Source: Minwuiaceae bacterium (lineage in GTDB: Bacteria; Pseudomonadota; Alphaproteobacteria; Minwuiales; Minwuiaceae). Taken from it: a stretch of 64,000 nucleotides of DNA. The notes beneath the pieces were generated by a model. The model searched no databases and was not told where the DNA came from. It saw only the letters and a program-made list of their open reading frames with translations. A program made the position numbers and the translations under genes. Shown piece after piece: positions 62,710-64,000 of the stretch. Positions within the stretch are counted from its first letter, which is position 1, and every line of letters starts with the position of its first letter. The stretch covers positions 1 to 64,000 of the forward strand of contig JANQEE010000003.1 in the NCBI GenBank assembly GCA_028278525.1. The letters run 5' to 3'.

Positions 62710-64000
62710 TGGCCGGCGGCATCGCGGTCCTGTCGATCTCCGCGTTCTTCCTCGCCGCGTTCGTCGCCGTCGGCGTCGCCACCGAATTCCATCCGGTCAC
62801 CGGCATCGCCCCGGCGGCCGTCGCGCTCGGCGGCGTCGCCGCGCTCTGGAGCCTGCGCGGCCTCGGCATCGGCGACCGGCGTTTCCTCGGCGGCTTCCTG
62901 GTCGTGCTCGTCTTCATCACCGAAGGCAACTTCCGGGTCCGCGAGTGGGACGACTTCTCCCTCGACTGGCAGATCCTGATGAAGCTGTTCACCTGGGTCG
63001 CGGCGGGTGGTCTCATCCTGCTCTATCCTGCCAGCCTGAAACGCCTGTTGCTCTACAAGCGCTCATTGCCGTTGCTGCTGCTCGCGCTGCTGGTGCTCGT
63101 CTCCTGCGTCTATTCGCCGACCCCGTTCTACAGCCTCGCCGCCGCCGTCTCGTTCCTGTCGCTGGTCGCCTTCGCCCAGGTGATCGTCGACCATCTGACG
63201 GAAGCGGAGATCGTCGACCACATGGCCGTCGGCCTCGGCGTCATCGTGTTCGTCTCGCTCGCCATCGCGCCGTTCGCCTCGGGCCTGGTCGATCCCGGCA
63301 CGCTCAGCATCGCCGAATCCGACCGGCTGCACGGCCTGGTCGGCCACCCGAACCAGCTGGCCATGGTCTCCGGCCTGTTCATCGGCGCCATGATCCACCG
63401 CCTGTCGCGCACCGGCTTCCGCTTCTGGCTGCTGGCCGCCATCGCCGGGGCGGTGGTCGTGCTTTTACTCACCCAGTCGCGCACCCCGGCGCTGGCCCTC
63501 ATCCTCTCGCTGGCCGCCGCCGGCGTCATCTATTCCCGCCAGCGCCTGGTCCTGATCCTCGCCGGCGTCAGCCTGGTTTTCCTCCTCGCGATGCTCCTGC
63601 TGATCCTGCCGGATGTCATCCGCACCAGCGGCGTCGCCGCCCTGCTCAGCCGCTCCGGCGACCCGACCGAGGTGCTGACCTTGACCGGCCGCAACCAGAT
63701 CTGGCTGTTCGTCCTGGCCCGCATCGCCGAGGCGCCGATCCTCGGTTACGGCTTCGCCTCCGGCCGTGTGGTGCTGCTCGGCGAGTTCGGCGGCTGGTCG
63801 CTGGTCCATGCCCACAACATGTTCTTACAGCTTGGCCTCTATCTCGGCCTCTCCGGCATCGGCCTGTTCCTCGCCATCGTCGTCACGCAACTGCACGCCT
63901 TCCTGTTCCGCCACCGACTCGCGGTCGGCTTCATGACCGTTTACGTGCTGGTGATCGGCATGACCGAGCAATCGGTATGGGCCAACACCCCCACCGCCCT
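62709..64000 (+). CDS. O-antigen ligase/polymerase family membrane protein (3' end outside window)
   Basis: An open frame of 430 codons without stop at the window edge. It encodes a polytopic membrane protein with at least ten hydrophobic segments and the O-antigen ligase (Wzy_C) features: LHGLVGHPNQLAMVSGLF, then TQSRTPALALILSLAA, LTGRNQIWLFVLARIAEAPILGYGF and VHAHNMFLQLGLYLGL. It likely polymerises or ligates the repeat units moved by the upstream flippase. It begins with ATG 62709 overlapping the flippase stop. Confidence 0.87.
   Translation, partial: MAGGIAVLSISAFFLAAFVAVGVATEFHPVTGIAPAAVALGGVAALWSLRGLGIGDRRFLGGFLVVLVFITEGNFRVREWDDFSLDWQILMKLFTWVAAGGLILLYPASLKRLLLYKRSLPLLLLALLVLVSCVYSPTPFYSLAAAVSFLSLVAFAQVIVDHLTEAEIVDHMAVGLGVIVFVSLAIAPFASGLVDPGTLSIAESDRLHGLVGHPNQLAMVSGLFIGAMIHRLSRTGFRFWLLAAIAGAVVVLLLTQSRTPALALILSLAAAGVIYSRQRLVLILAGVSLVFLLAMLLLILPDVIRTSGVAALLSRSGDPTEVLTLTGRNQIWLFVLARIAEAPILGYGFASGRVVLLGEFGGWSLVHAHNMFLQLGLYLGLSGIGLFLAIVVTQLHAFLFRHRLAVGFMTVYVLVIGMTEQSVWANTPTA

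Overview
The window is high-GC bacterial chromosome, most likely from an alphaproteobacterium of the Rhodospirillales type. This is inferred from gene content and order (Mrp ATPase, S49 peptidase, glyQ-glyS-ppdK, hflK-hflC-DUF2065-degP, mreBCD-mrdA-rodA, ilvB-ilvN-ilvC) and from the protein sequences; no 16S rRNA gene is present. Genes are tightly packed with many 4-nt start/stop overlaps.

Layout. 0.1-4.3 kb: a tripartite tricarboxylate transporter (TctC, TctB, TctA) coupled to an FAD-dependent amine/amino-acid oxidase. 4.3-7.8 kb: an ArsR-type repressor with a visible operator and an SRPBCC partner, a stand-alone ClpP, a polyprenyl diphosphate synthase, a DUF2007 protein and a TrmN6-like methyltransferase. 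7.8-32.2 kb is housekeeping: ppdK, glyS, glyQ, S49 peptidase, Mrp, hflK/hflC, degP, serB, miaA, ilvBNC and the rod-shape operon mreBCD-mrdA-rodA. At 32.5 kb lies tRNA-Lys(CTT), whose 3' end is duplicated 0.7 kb downstream around one Sel1-repeat gene, the mark of a tiny integrated element.

33.4-35.4 kb holds a thioredoxin-like fusion protein translationally coupled to a selenoprotein: an in-frame UGA at 35120 sits in a UGSC motif and is followed after 11 nt by a SECIS-like hairpin. 35.4-39.6 kb is an array of four tandem paralogous secreted proteins with a VPxP / transmembrane / Arg-rich sorting tail (PEP-CTERM class). Each has its own -24/-12 sigma-54 promoter, an 18-bp upstream box fixed 80-81 bp from the -12 element, and a hairpin with a TTCG loop after the gene. 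39.8-45.4 kb has an alternative oxidase, a YggS-type PLP protein, two class-I glutamine-amidotransferase-like proteins, a MarR regulator with a Cys4 tail and several unknown genes.

45.4-64 kb is an envelope/polysaccharide region. It contains a secreted protein with a C-terminal anchor, three unknown proteins (two are paralogues that look ATP-grasp-like), an LpxL-type acyltransferase homologue without the usual HxxxxD/E motif, a minus-strand operon (pyruvyl-transferase-like, adenylate-forming ligase, MOP flippase), and an exopolysaccharide cluster (outer-membrane beta-barrel, Wza-like, Wzc-like, glycosyltransferase, flippase, O-antigen ligase running off the end). Sorting-tail proteins next to an exopolysaccharide locus fit the exosortase/EPS association, but no exosortase gene lies in the window.

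Three families of interspersed palindromic repeats lie between genes. In the largest, two copies carry the central loop in opposite orientations. No CRISPR array, rRNA, insertion sequence or complete prophage was seen.
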